A stretch of 64,000 nt of DNA from Tsuneonella sediminis (GCF_051912845.1 NZ_JBNCBU010000001.1:1116001-1180000), one strand, 5' to 3'. Counted from the stretch's first letter, positions 9,154-18,288 are shown. Notes: generated by a model not told the origin, from the sequence alone. Program-made: numbers and translations.

Positions 9154-10983
9154 ATGTCCCTTCGCAACGTGGCGATCATCGCCCACGTCGACCATGGCAA
9201 GACCACGCTCGTCGACCAGCTGTTCCGCCAGTCCGGCACCTTCCGCGAGAACCAGCGCGTCGAGGAACGCGCGATGGATTCGAACGACCTGGAAAAGGAA
9301 CGCGGGATCACCATCCTCGCCAAGCCCACCTCGGTCGAATGGGCGCCCGAAGGCGGCGGCGAAACGGTGCGGATCAACATCGTCGACACGCCCGGCCACG
9401 CCGACTTCGGCGGCGAGGTCGAGCGCATTCTCAGCATGGTCGACGGCGTGATCCTGCTGGTCGACAGCTCCGAAGGGGCAATGCCGCAGACCAAGTTCGT
9501 AACCGGCAAGGCGCTCGCCCTCGGCCTCAGGCCAATCGTCGTCGTCAACAAGATCGACCGGCCCGACGAGCGGATCCAGGAAGTTCTCGACGAGGTGTTC
9601 GACCTGTTCGTCAGCCTCGACGCGAACGACGACCAGCTCGATTTCCCGGTGCTCTACGCCTCGGGCCGCAACGGCTATGCGAACGAGGACCCGAGCCTGC
9701 GCGAAGGCACGCTGACGCCGCTGTTCCAGAAGATCGTGGACCATGTTCCCGCGCCGCAGGTCGACGACGGCGGGCCGTTCCGGTTCCTCGCCACCCTGCT
9801 CGACCGCGACAACTTCATGGGCCGCGTGCTCACCGGTCGCGTCCACTCGGGCACGATCAAGGTCAACGATCCGATCCGCGCGCTCGACATGGATGGCAAG
9901 ATCATCGAAGCGGGCCGTGCGACCAAGCTCCTCGCCTATCGCGGGCTCGACCGGGTGCCAGTCGACAGCGCGAGCGCTGGCGACATCATCGCGCTCGCGG
10001 GCCTCGAGAAGGCGACCGTCGCCAACACGATCGCCTCGCCCGACGTGAGCGAGCCGCTTGCCGCCCAGCCTATCGACCCGCCGACGCTGTCGATGCGCTT
10101 CGCGGTGAACGACAGCCCGCTCGCCGGCCGCGAGGGCGACAAGGTCACCAGCCGCATGATCCGCGACCGCCTGATGCGCGAAGCGGAAGTCAACGTCGCC
10201 ATCCGCGTGACCGAAAGCGCCGACAAGGACAGCTTCGAGGTTGCCGGGCGCGGCGAGCTTCAGCTCGGCGTGCTGATCGAGACGATGCGCCGCGAGGGCT
10301 TCGAACTCGGCATCAGCCGTCCGCGGGTGCTGTTTCGCGAAGAGAACGGCGAGCGCACCGAGCCCTACGAGCAGGTCGTGATCGACGTCGACGACGAGCA
10401 CTCGGGCACGGTCGTGGAGAAGATGCAGCGCCGCAAGGCCGAGCTGACGGAGATGCGCCCGTCGGGCGCTGGCAAGACCCGCATCACGTTCTCGGCGCCG
10501 AGCCGAGGCCTGATCGGTTATCACGGCGAGTTCCTGTCCGACACCCGCGGCACCGGCATCATGAACCGCCTGTTCGAGAAATACGGTCCCTACAAGGGCC
10601 AGATCGAGGGCCGCCAGAATGGCGTGCTGATTTCGAACGGCACCGGCGAGGCCGTGGGCTATGCGCTCAACAGCCTCGAGGAGCGCGGCATCCTGTTCCT
10701 CGGCCCCCAGGCGAAGATCTACGAGGGCATGATCATCGGCGAGAACGCCAAGCCCGACGATCTCGAAGTCAATCCGATGAAATCGAAGCAGCTGACGAAT
10801 TTCCGCTCGACCGGCAAGGACGACGCGATCCGGCTCACCCCGCCCAAGGTCATGACGCTGGAGCAGGCGATCGCCTACATCGACGACGACGAGATGGTCG
10901 AGGTGACGCCCAAGTCGATCCGTCTCAGGAAGGCGATCCTCGACCCGCACGAGCGCAAGAAGGCCAGCCGCCGGGCAGACTGA
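9154..10983 (+). CDS. typA: Ribosome-associated GTPase TypA/BipA
   Basis: 609-residue translational GTPase involved in ribosome assembly and stress adaptation. G1 is AHVDHGKTTL (about residues 10-19), with RGITILAK in switch I, G3 DTPGHADF and G4 NKIDRP. EF-Tu-like domain II follows, then EF-G-like domains III/V and the BipA-specific C-terminal domain (FSAPSRGLIGYHGEFL...). The length matches the family. The start MSLRNVAIIAHVDHGKTT is the standard BipA N-terminus. Identification is secure. Confidence 0.97.
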   Translation: MSLRNVAIIAHVDHGKTTLVDQLFRQSGTFRENQRVEERAMDSNDLEKERGITILAKPTSVEWAPEGGGETVRINIVDTPGHADFGGEVERILSMVDGVILLVDSSEGAMPQTKFVTGKALALGLRPIVVVNKIDRPDERIQEVLDEVFDLFVSLDANDDQLDFPVLYASGRNGYANEDPSLREGTLTPLFQKIVDHVPAPQVDDGGPFRFLATLLDRDNFMGRVLTGRVHSGTIKVNDPIRALDMDGKIIEAGRATKLLAYRGLDRVPVDSASAGDIIALAGLEKATVANTIASPDVSEPLAAQPIDPPTLSMRFAVNDSPLAGREGDKVTSRMIRDRLMREAEVNVAIRVTESADKDSFEVAGRGELQLGVLIETMRREGFELGISRPRVLFREENGERTEPYEQVVIDVDDEHSGTVVEKMQRRKAELTEMRPSGAGKTRITFSAPSRGLIGYHGEFLSDTRGTGIMNRLFEKYGPYKGQIEGRQNGVLISNGTGEAVGYALNSLEERGILFLGPQAKIYEGMIIGENAKPDDLEVNPMKSKQLTNFRSTGKDDAIRLTPPKVMTLEQAIAYIDDDEMVEVTPKSIRLRKAILDPHERKKASRRAD

Positions 10984-11051
10984 GGAATCGCCGGCCGACA
11001 GGAACCGAACCGGCACCTCGCCGGTTTGGCCTTCCACGGGAGGCTTCGTGC

Positions 11052-11408
11052 ATGCAGCGTATCATGATTGTCGACGACGAGGCGCTCGTGCTGCTCGACC
11101 TCGTCCTGACGGTCGAGGGCCTTGGCTTTCGCGTGTTCTGCGACTGCACGAGCGTCGCCGATGCAATGCAGGCGCTCGGCACAGGCCGGCCTGACGCGGC
11201 GCTGCTGGACATCGACGTCGGCGGCATCCCGGTGTGGCCGCTCGCGCGCGCACTCAAGTCGCGCGGCGTGCCCACGATCTTCGTCAGCGCCAACCACGCG
11301 CACAAGGAACTCGAGGGCGAATTCGCCCACTGCCGGGTGATCGACAAGCCCGCCTCCAGCCGCGACATCACCGAGGCGCTGAAGGAGGCGCTGGCGGCCG
11401 CCGCCTGA
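11052..11408 (+). CDS. Single-domain response regulator (CheY-like receiver)
   Basis: 118-residue stand-alone receiver with no output domain. The phosphorylation machinery is complete: acidic VDDE (residues 7-10), phosphoacceptor Asp53 in LLDID, Ser79 in FVSAN and Lys99 in IDKP. It begins 69 bp after typA and ends only 3 bp from the convergent stop of the CheB-CheR-HWE kinase. HWE kinases frequently act with such single-domain receivers, so a partnership with that kinase is plausible but not shown. A GGAAC motif at 11001-11005 with a one-mismatch -10 (CGGT at 11022-11025) resembles an EcfG promoter. It overlaps a small hairpin (11008-11026) that may instead end typA transcripts. Confidence 0.88.
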   Translation: MQRIMIVDDEALVLLDLVLTVEGLGFRVFCDCTSVADAMQALGTGRPDAALLDIDVGGIPVWPLARALKSRGVPTIFVSANHAHKELEGEFAHCRVIDKPASSRDITEALKEALAAAA

Positions 11409-11411
11409 TCG

Positions 11412-14400
11412 TCAGGCGAGCGAGAAGACCAGTCGGCGCACGAATCCGTCGGGGCGGACTTCGCCCGCGATCTCGCCCTGGAGTTGGCGCGCGGCGGTTT
11501 CCACCAGCCGGGTTCCGAAGCCTTCTCCCCCGCTGGCGGCGTCGTCATCGGGCGCGCGGCCGCTCTCGACCCAGTTGAGTTCGACCTTTCCGCCCTTCTC
11601 GGCCCAATCGACCGCCAGTCGGCCTCCGCCTTTCACGGCGTCGGTCGCCAGCACGCCGTATTTAGCCGCGTTGGTCGCCCATTCGTGCAGGATCAGCGCG
11701 ATCGAGGTGATCTGGCTGTTGGGCACTTCGACGTCGCCGCCCTCGATCGAGATCGGCTGCGAGGAGCGGCTGGGCAGGATCACCGTCTCGACCAGCTGGC
11801 GCAGCGGGATGGCGCCGCCGGCGCGGATTCCGCTCTCGATGCGGCTGGTCAGCGCGTGTGAGCGGCCGAGCGCGTGGATGCGACCGCGCAGATCCTCGGC
11901 GAAGGATTCGATGTCGTCGCTCTCGCGCGCGGCGATCGAGATCATCGCGCTGATCACCGAGAAGAGGTTTTTCACCCGGTGATTCATCTCGCGGATCATC
12001 AGTTCGCGCTGGGCGAGCAGCGCGCGTTCGGGGGTCACGTCGAATGTCACCCCGATAAGTTTGCGCTTGCCCGAATGGTCGATCAGGCGGGCAAGGCTGC
12101 GCAGCCAGCGCACCTCCCCCTCGCCGTGTTCGACCCGGAAGGTCTCGTCGTAGTCCTCTCCGCCCTCGATGGCCTTGCGCAGCGCCTGATTGACACGGGC
12201 GCGGTCTTCCGCGTCCATCCGCGCCAGGATCGGCTCCATCCGCTCGCCGTCATCGCCGTCGGGAACGGCCAGAAGCCGCCGCTCGGTCTCGTCGAGCACG
12301 ACCCGGTCGGTCGCCGGCTCGTATTCCCAGATCCCGATGCCCGCCACGTCGAGCGCGAGCTGCAGCCGCTCGCGCTCCTCGCGCAGGTCGCGTTCGAGCG
12401 ACAGCGCCTGGGTCACGTCGGTGAAGATCAATGTAGCGCCGTCGGTGGTGCCGTCTCCGCGGGTATAGGGATTGGCGCGCACGATGATCTCGGCATCGAG
12501 CGCCGCGACGTGCACCCGCTCTTCCACCGTCTCTCCCTGCTGCGCCTTCGCGGCGAGCGCGAGGTAGGGCCGGTCGTCCATCCTTGTCGCCAGGTGCCCC
12601 AGCGGTCGGCCGATATCGGCGTGGTCGATCGGAAACAGCGCGAGCGCCGCTTGGGTAAAGCTGCGCAGCCGAAGCTTGCCGTCGACGACGAGCACGGCGA
12701 TTTGCGTGCTGTCGAAGAAGTTCCTGAGGTCGGCGTTTGCGATGGTGAGTTCGTCGACCTTGTTTTTCAACTCGTCGTTGACCGTGGTCAGCTCCTCGTT
12801 GGTCGACTGGAGCTCCTCGTTCATCGACATCATTTCTTCGTTGGAGCTCTTCAGCTCCTCGTTGGTCGTCTCCAGTTCCTCGACCGTCGAGCGCAGCCGG
12901 TGCCGGGTGGCTTGCAGTTCTTCCTCGAGGAACTGGCGCTGGCCGTCCTCCATGTCGAATTCGTCGAAATCTTCTTCCCGCACATCGAGGGGGCCCGTCT
13001 CCTCGATGACAAAGAGGAACGCACCCTCCGCCAGCCGCTCGCAGATCACTTTCGCCTCCAGCGTGCCGAAGGCGGTGCGAATCTCGACCCCGCTCGCTCC
13101 AGCCCGGCGGCCGGTCTCGGAAACCTGGCGGATCAGCGGCCCGATCAGCTCGCGAAGGCCCGGCCGGGCAAGCGAGGGCACGTGCACCGTGCGTTCGAGC
13201 CGGTCGGGAAAGTCGAGATAGCGGCCCGCAGCGCCCCAGCGCTCGAGCAGGAGGCCTTCGGCATCGACCAGCAGGCTGACCGGGGCATAGCGTTCCGCGA
13301 CGAGGTTGAGCGCGGCGATCTCGGTCCCGCTGACCCGTGGTCTCTCCTCCTCGGGCATGCTGCGAAGCGCGCGCGGTCGCACCGGCGGCGGGCTGATCTG
13401 CAGCGAATAGCGTCCGGTAACCTCACGTCGGCGAAATATTCGCGCGCCCTGGTCGATGACGTCGAACAGGTCCTCGTAGCGGCCGACCGCCTCGGACGAG
13501 CCGAGGAACATGTGTCCACCTTCGGCCAGCGCGAAATGGAAGATCGGCACGACCTGGCGTTGGAGTTCCTCGTTGAAGTAGATCAGCAGGTTGCGGCAGC
13601 AGATCAGGTCCACCTTCGAGAACGGCGGGTCACGCACCACGTTGTGCATGCTGAACCGCACCATGTCCCGGATCTTGTTGGCGATGATGAACTTGTCGCT
13701 GCCGCCGACCGTGTAGTGGTCGCGCAGCGGCCGCGGAATGTCGCCCAGCGCAGAAAGCGGATAGGCACCGGCGCGCGCGATATCGAGCATCTTCTCATCG
13801 ATATCGGTGGCGAAGATCTGGACGTATGGCCGCTTGCCGTGGCGCTCGGCCGCGTCGGCGACCAGCATGGCGACCGAATAGGCTTCCTCGCCGCTCGAGC
13901 AGCCCGCGACCCAGATGCGCAGTTCCGCGCCCGACGGACAGTCCGCCACCATGGGGTCGATGACGAGCCGCTCGAGCGCGTCGAAGTGCTCAGGGTCGCG
14001 GAAGAACCGCGTGACGTTGATAAGGAGATCGCGGAACAGCGCCTGGCATTCCTCGGGATCGGCGTGCAGCCGGTCGAGGTATTCGCCCGCGCCCTCGATC
14101 CCCAGCAGCTGCATCCGCCGCGCGATGCGCCGCGTCAGCGTGCTGCGCTTGTAGAGCGAGAAATCGTGCCCGACCGCGTCACGCAGCACCGCGCACAACT
14201 CGTCGATATGGTCGGTGACCTCGCGCGCCTCCCCTTCCGGCGCGCCGCCGGTCGCGCGAGCGAAGAAATCCCGCAGTGCCCCGATCACCTCGCGGGGAGC
14301 GGCGACGATGTCGACGAGTCCGGTCGCGATGGCGGACGCCGGCATCCCGTCGTAGGCGGCGCTCTCTGGTTCCTGGGCGATGCACAGCCCGCCGTGTTCC

Positions 14401-14831
14401 TTGATCGCCCGCAGGCCCCGGCTGCCGTCCCCACCAGTGCCCGACAGGATCACGCACGCCGCCCGCGTTCCCGCGTCCTCGGCAAGGCTTTCGAAGAAGT
14501 CGTCGATCGGCCGGCGCATGCCGCGCGGATCGGTGAACTCGGTAAGCTCGAGCACCCCGTCATTGAGCGCGAGCCCGTGCCCCGGCGGGATGACATAAAC
14601 GTGGTCCGCCTCGACCGTTTCGCCGCCCGAGGCCTGCTTTACCGGCATCGCGGTGTAGCGTTCGATGAGCTGTGCCATCAGCGATTCGTGCGTGGGATCG
14701 AGGTGCTGGACGACCACGAAGGCCATCCCGGTCCGCCCGGAATCGCCGCCGAAAACCGCGCGCAGCGCTTCGAGCCCGCCCGCCGACGCGCCCACTCCGA
14801 CGATCGGGAAACTATCGCCGCCGCCCGCCAC
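11412..14831 (-). CDS. CheB-CheR-PAS-HWE hybrid chemotaxis-like histidine kinase
   Basis: Large 1139-residue signalling fusion. CheB methylesterase spans about 1-190 with Ser16 (GASAGG), His43 (QHLDPTH) and Asp135 (GTGGDG). CheR methyltransferase spans about 205-465 with the SAM loop WVAGCSSGEEAYS. A heptad coiled coil rich in EEL/NEEL lies about 640-700, followed by two PAS segments (about 700-940). The C-terminal HWE kinase has phosphoacceptor REMNHRVKN, HEWATNAAKYG and WVE motifs. I place the start at GTG 14831, 4 bp after the LOV stop, because homology begins just there (FPIVGVGASAGG); the ribosome site is weak. It is co-transcribed with the LOV gene, suggesting light or redox input. All CheB catalytic residues are retained. 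Confidence 0.9.
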   Translation of the reverse strand: MAGGGDSFPIVGVGASAGGLEALRAVFGGDSGRTGMAFVVVQHLDPTHESLMAQLIERYTAMPVKQASGGETVEADHVYVIPPGHGLALNDGVLELTEFTDPRGMRRPIDDFFESLAEDAGTRAACVILSGTGGDGSRGLRAIKEHGGLCIAQEPESAAYDGMPASAIATGLVDIVAAPREVIGALRDFFARATGGAPEGEAREVTDHIDELCAVLRDAVGHDFSLYKRSTLTRRIARRMQLLGIEGAGEYLDRLHADPEECQALFRDLLINVTRFFRDPEHFDALERLVIDPMVADCPSGAELRIWVAGCSSGEEAYSVAMLVADAAERHGKRPYVQIFATDIDEKMLDIARAGAYPLSALGDIPRPLRDHYTVGGSDKFIIANKIRDMVRFSMHNVVRDPPFSKVDLICCRNLLIYFNEELQRQVVPIFHFALAEGGHMFLGSSEAVGRYEDLFDVIDQGARIFRRREVTGRYSLQISPPPVRPRALRSMPEEERPRVSGTEIAALNLVAERYAPVSLLVDAEGLLLERWGAAGRYLDFPDRLERTVHVPSLARPGLRELIGPLIRQVSETGRRAGASGVEIRTAFGTLEAKVICERLAEGAFLFVIEETGPLDVREEDFDEFDMEDGQRQFLEEELQATRHRLRSTVEELETTNEELKSSNEEMMSMNEELQSTNEELTTVNDELKNKVDELTIANADLRNFFDSTQIAVLVVDGKLRLRSFTQAALALFPIDHADIGRPLGHLATRMDDRPYLALAAKAQQGETVEERVHVAALDAEIIVRANPYTRGDGTTDGATLIFTDVTQALSLERDLREERERLQLALDVAGIGIWEYEPATDRVVLDETERRLLAVPDGDDGERMEPILARMDAEDRARVNQALRKAIEGGEDYDETFRVEHGEGEVRWLRSLARLIDHSGKRKLIGVTFDVTPERALLAQRELMIREMNHRVKNLFSVISAMISIAARESDDIESFAEDLRGRIHALGRSHALTSRIESGIRAGGAIPLRQLVETVILPSRSSQPISIEGGDVEVPNSQITSIALILHEWATNAAKYGVLATDAVKGGGRLAVDWAEKGGKVELNWVESGRAPDDDAASGGEGFGTRLVETAARQLQGEIAGEVRPDGFVRRLVFSLA

Positions 14832-14835
14832 GCGC

Positions 14836-15378
14836 TCAGTCCAGCCGCGCCCGTGCAATGATGGACAGGCTCGAGGACAGGGCATCGAAGCTGCCAAGCA
14901 GCGACCAGCCGGGTTCCCGCTGACGCAGGTCGAGGCGCCTGAGGTCTTCCGACAGCGCGCGGTCATAGAGAGCAGGGTCGAGCCGGCCCGGCGCATCGAT
15001 CGCGAACTGCGAGCCGAGCACGAGCGATGGCTGGCCGCCCCGCACGAGCTTGGCCATATATACGAGATTGAGGAACGGTTGGCCGTCGCGGGTCACGTTG
15101 GGGATGACGAACTTGTCGTCGGACTGTTCCGGATCGTCGAGAAATTCGCGCATCCGCCGGCGCACTGGCCCCGCCCCCCGCGCCGGCTGGAGGAACCGGC
15201 AGTTGCGGCCGAGCACTTCCTGCGCCGGGTAACCCGACAGTTTCAGGAACGCCTCGTTGACGCCGACCAGCGGACAGTCGGGCCGGGTGTAGTCGGCGAT
15301 GGACAGCGACACCCCGCTCCTGGCGAACATGTCGACAATGCCTTGCGGCAAATCTGCCGACTCGTCGAAATAGGTCAT
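14836..15378 (-). CDS. Short LOV-domain blue-light photoreceptor
   Basis: 180-residue protein that is almost entirely one PAS/LOV domain. It has the flavin-adduct motif GRNCRFLQ with Cys60, flavin-contacting Asn104 (FLNLVYMAKL) and the signal-relay Gln124 (LGSQFAI), so photochemistry should be intact. The C-terminal about 45 residues are helical and could dimerise or bind a partner. The start is taken at MTYFDESADL; upstream in-frame residues do not look like protein. It immediately precedes the CheB-CheR-HWE kinase, the likely signalling partner. It differs from the LOV histidine kinases of Erythrobacter (EL346 type) in having no kinase of its own. Confidence 0.9.
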   Translation of the reverse strand: MTYFDESADLPQGIVDMFARSGVSLSIADYTRPDCPLVGVNEAFLKLSGYPAQEVLGRNCRFLQPARGAGPVRRRMREFLDDPEQSDDKFVIPNVTRDGQPFLNLVYMAKLVRGGQPSLVLGSQFAIDAPGRLDPALYDRALSEDLRRLDLRQREPGWSLLGSFDALSSSLSIIARARLD

Positions 15379-15463
15379 CCGGTGCGACCTACAAATAGTT
15401 AAGCCCGCGTCAAATGATCCGTGCGCTGGCCAGCGCCGTTCTCGGCTGATAGCAAACCCGGCC

Positions 15464-16939
15464 ATGCAGACAGGGATACTCATCAGCCTCGCGCTCTACT
15501 TCGTGCTCATGATCGCGATCGGGCTCTACGCGTGGCGGAAATCGACCGCAGACACCGAGGGCTACCTTCTTGCGGGACGCAACCTTTCGCCGGGCGTCGC
15601 GGCGCTCTCGGCGGGAGCTTCGGACATGTCGGGCTGGCTTCTGCTCGGCCTGCCGGGCGCGCTATACGCCAGCGGTCTCGTCGAGGCGTGGATCGGCATC
15701 GGGCTGTTCGTGGGCGCGCTGGTCAACTGGATCGTCGTCGCGCCGCGCCTGCGCAAACAGACCGCGGAACTCGGCGATTCGCTGACGATACCCGAATTCC
15801 TCGGCAACCGGTTCCCCGGCCATGCCGTCGCGCTGCGCGTCACCAGCGCGGTGATCGTCGTCCTGTTCTTCACCGTCTACACCGCCGCCGGTCTCGTCGG
15901 CGGGGGGAAGCTGTTCGTCAGCGCGTTCGCCGAATTCACCGGGGGCGGCTACATGACCGGGGTGTGGGTTACCGCGCTCGTCGTGCTCGCCTACACGGTG
16001 GTCGGCGGGTTTCTCGCGGTCAGCCTGACCGACTTCGTGCAGGGCGTGATCATGCTGCTCGCGCTGATCATCATGCCGCTCGTCGTGATGTTCGGCGAAG
16101 GCGGCAGTTCGGGCGGGAGCATCGCCGCGATCCCGCAGGACGGATTTCTCGACATCGGCCACAACCTGACCGCGATCGGCTGGCTGTCGGCGGTGACCTG
16201 GGGCCTGGGGTATTTCGGGCAGCCGCACATCATCGTGCGGTTCATGGCGATCCGCTCGGTCGCGGCGGTCAGGACCGCGCGCTGGATCGGCATGGGCTGG
16301 ATGGCGGTGTGCCTCGTTGGGGCGCTGGGCGTCGGCCTCGCCGGACGCGCCTACGTGGAGCGCAACGGTCTGGTGCTCGAGGACCCCGAGACGATATTCA
16401 TCCTGCTGGCGAACCTGTTGTTTCACCCGCTCGTCACGGGGTTCCTCTACGCCGCGCTGCTGGCTGCGATCATGTCGACGATCTCCTCGCAGCTGCTCGT
16501 TTCGTCGAGCTCGCTGACCGAGGATTTCTACCGGCTATTCCTGCGCAAGAACGCGAGCGAACGCGAGGCGGTGACCGTGGGCCGGATCAGCGTCGCGCTC
16601 GTCGCGGTCGCCGCGATCGCGATTGCGGCAGACCCCGACAGCGAGGTGCTCGGCCTCGTGGCGCACGCCTGGGCCGGGTTCGGCGCGGCGTTCGGCCCGC
16701 TGATCATCCTGTCGCTGACATGGCCGCGGATGACCGGGGCGGGCGCGCTCGCGGGCCTCGTCACCGGCGCAGGCGTCGTCATCGTGTGGATCGCGCAAGG
16801 GTGGGACGCGGGCTTCCTCGGCGGGCAGGGCGTCTACGAGATCCTGCCGGGCTTCTTCGCCGCTTTCATCGCCATCGTCGGCGTCAGCCTGTTCACCGCG
16901 CCCCCGGCTCCAGCCGCGGAAAGCGTGCCAGCGAATTAG
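15464..16939 (+). CDS. putP: Sodium/proline symporter
   Basis: Sodium:solute symporter (SSF family) of 491 residues with about 13 membrane helices. It contains the PutP-like early segment YAWRKSTADTEGYLLAGRNLSPGVAALSAGASDMSGWLLLGLPGALYASG (residues about 22-71), whose SAGASDMSGW stretch contributes to sodium and proline binding. SSQLLVSSSSLTEDFYR in the middle is also diagnostic. It takes up proline with sodium across the inner membrane. It is divergent from the LOV gene with 85 bp between. No proline dehydrogenase is adjacent. Family is certain; proline specificity is probable. Confidence 0.9.
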   Translation: MQTGILISLALYFVLMIAIGLYAWRKSTADTEGYLLAGRNLSPGVAALSAGASDMSGWLLLGLPGALYASGLVEAWIGIGLFVGALVNWIVVAPRLRKQTAELGDSLTIPEFLGNRFPGHAVALRVTSAVIVVLFFTVYTAAGLVGGGKLFVSAFAEFTGGGYMTGVWVTALVVLAYTVVGGFLAVSLTDFVQGVIMLLALIIMPLVVMFGEGGSSGGSIAAIPQDGFLDIGHNLTAIGWLSAVTWGLGYFGQPHIIVRFMAIRSVAAVRTARWIGMGWMAVCLVGALGVGLAGRAYVERNGLVLEDPETIFILLANLLFHPLVTGFLYAALLAAIMSTISSQLLVSSSSLTEDFYRLFLRKNASEREAVTVGRISVALVAVAAIAIAADPDSEVLGLVAHAWAGFGAAFGPLIILSLTWPRMTGAGALAGLVTGAGVVIVWIAQGWDAGFLGGQGVYEILPGFFAAFIAIVGVSLFTAPPAPAAESVPAN

Positions 16940-16948
16940 GGCGCTGTT

Positions 16949-16980
16949 AACCATGGCGCGCGACACTCGCCGCCATGGTT
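16949..16980. repeat. 10-bp inverted repeat over the extensin-like start codon
   Basis: AACCATGGCG at 16949-16958 and CGCCATGGTT at 16971-16980 are perfect inverted copies separated by 12 bp. The right arm contains the ATG of the next gene (16975-16977). In mRNA it could occlude that start. It could also help end putP transcripts, although no T-tract follows. Confidence 0.6.
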
Positions 16981-17652
16981 CGCAAGCTTGTCCCCCTTCT
17001 CGCGCTGTCGCTGGGCGCCTGCGGCAACCTCGTGCCCGACGGACGCGCACCGGCGCGCCCGCAAGCGCAGGCGGCGCCGCGTGCGGTCGCGGTCAGTCCG
17101 CAGGCGAACGCGTGTTTCAGCGAACTCGGCGCGACGGGCGCAAACTTCAGCCCGGTGCCCGACCGCTACTACGGCGCGGGGTGTTCTACCGTCGGGACCG
17201 TCAGCCTGACCGCACTGCAGGGCGATGCGGCGCGGTTCCAGCTCACTAACCTGGGGCCGGTCTCGTGTCCGCTCGCCGATGCCATGGCCGCGTGGGCCCG
17301 GTTCGGCATCGATCGGGCCGCGCGCGAAATGCTCGGCAGCGCGCTTGTCCGGATCGAGACGATGGGCAGCTACAACTGCCGCACCGTCGCCGGTAGCGCG
17401 CGCCTGTCCGCGCATGCCACGGCCGAAGCGATCGATGTCGCCGGTTTCGTCCTTGCCGACGGGCGCCGCATAAGCGTCCTGGGCGGCTGGAACGGAGGAA
17501 CCGATGCGGAACGGCAGTTTCTGCGGGTGATCCACGCGAGCGCATGCAGGCGCTTCGGGATGATCCTCGGTCCGGACTACAACGCCGCGCACCGCGACCA
17601 CTTTCACCTTGAAGCGCCCCGGTCGTCCGGCGGCAACGGGTTCTGCCGCTGA
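16975..17652 (+). CDS. Extensin-like family lipoprotein
   Basis: 225-residue exported protein with a lipobox (LGAC) near residue 16, a Pro/Ala-rich linker to about residue 40 and an extensin-like C-terminal domain. That domain has conserved cysteines and the M15-peptidase-like metal motifs SAHATAEAIDVAGF and HRDHFHLE. Members are named for plant similarity, but the fold resembles D-Ala-D-Ala carboxypeptidases, so a cell-wall role is plausible. The start ATG lies inside an inverted repeat (16949-16980). The gene ends 3 bp from the convergent regulator gene. Confidence 0.85.
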   Translation: MVRKLVPLLALSLGACGNLVPDGRAPARPQAQAAPRAVAVSPQANACFSELGATGANFSPVPDRYYGAGCSTVGTVSLTALQGDAARFQLTNLGPVSCPLADAMAAWARFGIDRAAREMLGSALVRIETMGSYNCRTVAGSARLSAHATAEAIDVAGFVLADGRRISVLGGWNGGTDAERQFLRVIHASACRRFGMILGPDYNAAHRDHFHLEAPRSSGGNGFCR

Positions 17653-17655
17653 GCT

Positions 17656-18288
17656 TCAGCCTGCCAGCGCCTGGATGGCCGGCCCGTCGATCCGCGCCTC
17701 GAGGCGCAGGCGCACGGCCTCCGCCGCATGGCTCGCGCCCAGCTTGGTCATCATGTTGGCCCGGTGGATCTCGACCGTGCGCGGACTGATCTGCAATTCG
17801 CGCGCAATCGTCTTGTTGCTGCTGCCGAGCGTAAGCCAGTCGAGCACCTCGCGCTCGCGGGCCGACAGGCTGGACAGGCGGCCGCGGGCCTCGATCATCC
17901 TGCGGCGCGCCTCGGCGTGCTCGCGGGCCTCGCCGCCGACGCGGTCGAGCATCGCCGAGAACCGGTCCGGGTCGAGCGGCAGGGCGAGGTAATCGATCGC
18001 GCCCGCCTTGATCGCCGCGACCACGCGCGAGGTGGGCGGGTCCTCGCTCATCCCCACCAGCGGGAGCCACACCCCGCAGCGTGCCAGCAGGTCGAGCGCC
18101 GACTCGATTTCCCCCTCCTGCGCCTCGTCCCGGATGACGACGATCCCGCGGTGGGCGGGATGGTCGCATAGCTCGGCGAGATCGGCATAAACCTCGGCAT
18201 GATGCCCCATGCCGAACGCGATGCGGGCCAGTTCTGCCCGCATTCGCGTATCCGCGTCGACGAAGTGGATGACCGTCCGCTGACCCAT
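17656..18288 (-). CDS. FixJ/NarL-type regulator with degenerate receiver
   Basis: 210-residue protein with an N-terminal receiver-like domain (1-120) and a C-terminal LuxR-type helix-turn-helix (about 148-205, LSAREREVLDWLTLGSSNKTIA). The receiver is atypical. The acidic pocket is DAD (residues 11-13) and Asp54 may sit at the phosphorylation position, but the conserved KP lysine is replaced by Leu103 (LALPLDP). Canonical phosphorylation switching is therefore doubtful. The start MGQRTVIHFVDADTR was chosen where receiver similarity begins. No cognate kinase is adjacent. Confidence 0.82.
   Translation of the reverse strand: MGQRTVIHFVDADTRMRAELARIAFGMGHHAEVYADLAELCDHPAHRGIVVIRDEAQEGEIESALDLLARCGVWLPLVGMSEDPPTSRVVAAIKAGAIDYLALPLDPDRFSAMLDRVGGEAREHAEARRRMIEARGRLSSLSAREREVLDWLTLGSSNKTIARELQISPRTVEIHRANMMTKLGASHAAEAVRLRLEARIDGPAIQALAG

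Noticed and set aside
11874..14861. A 995-codon plus-strand open frame opposite the CheB-CheR-HWE kinase
   Set aside because: It is an antisense shadow produced by high GC third positions. The minus-strand protein has full catalytic motifs and the plus frame shows no family features, being Arg/His/Asp rich.
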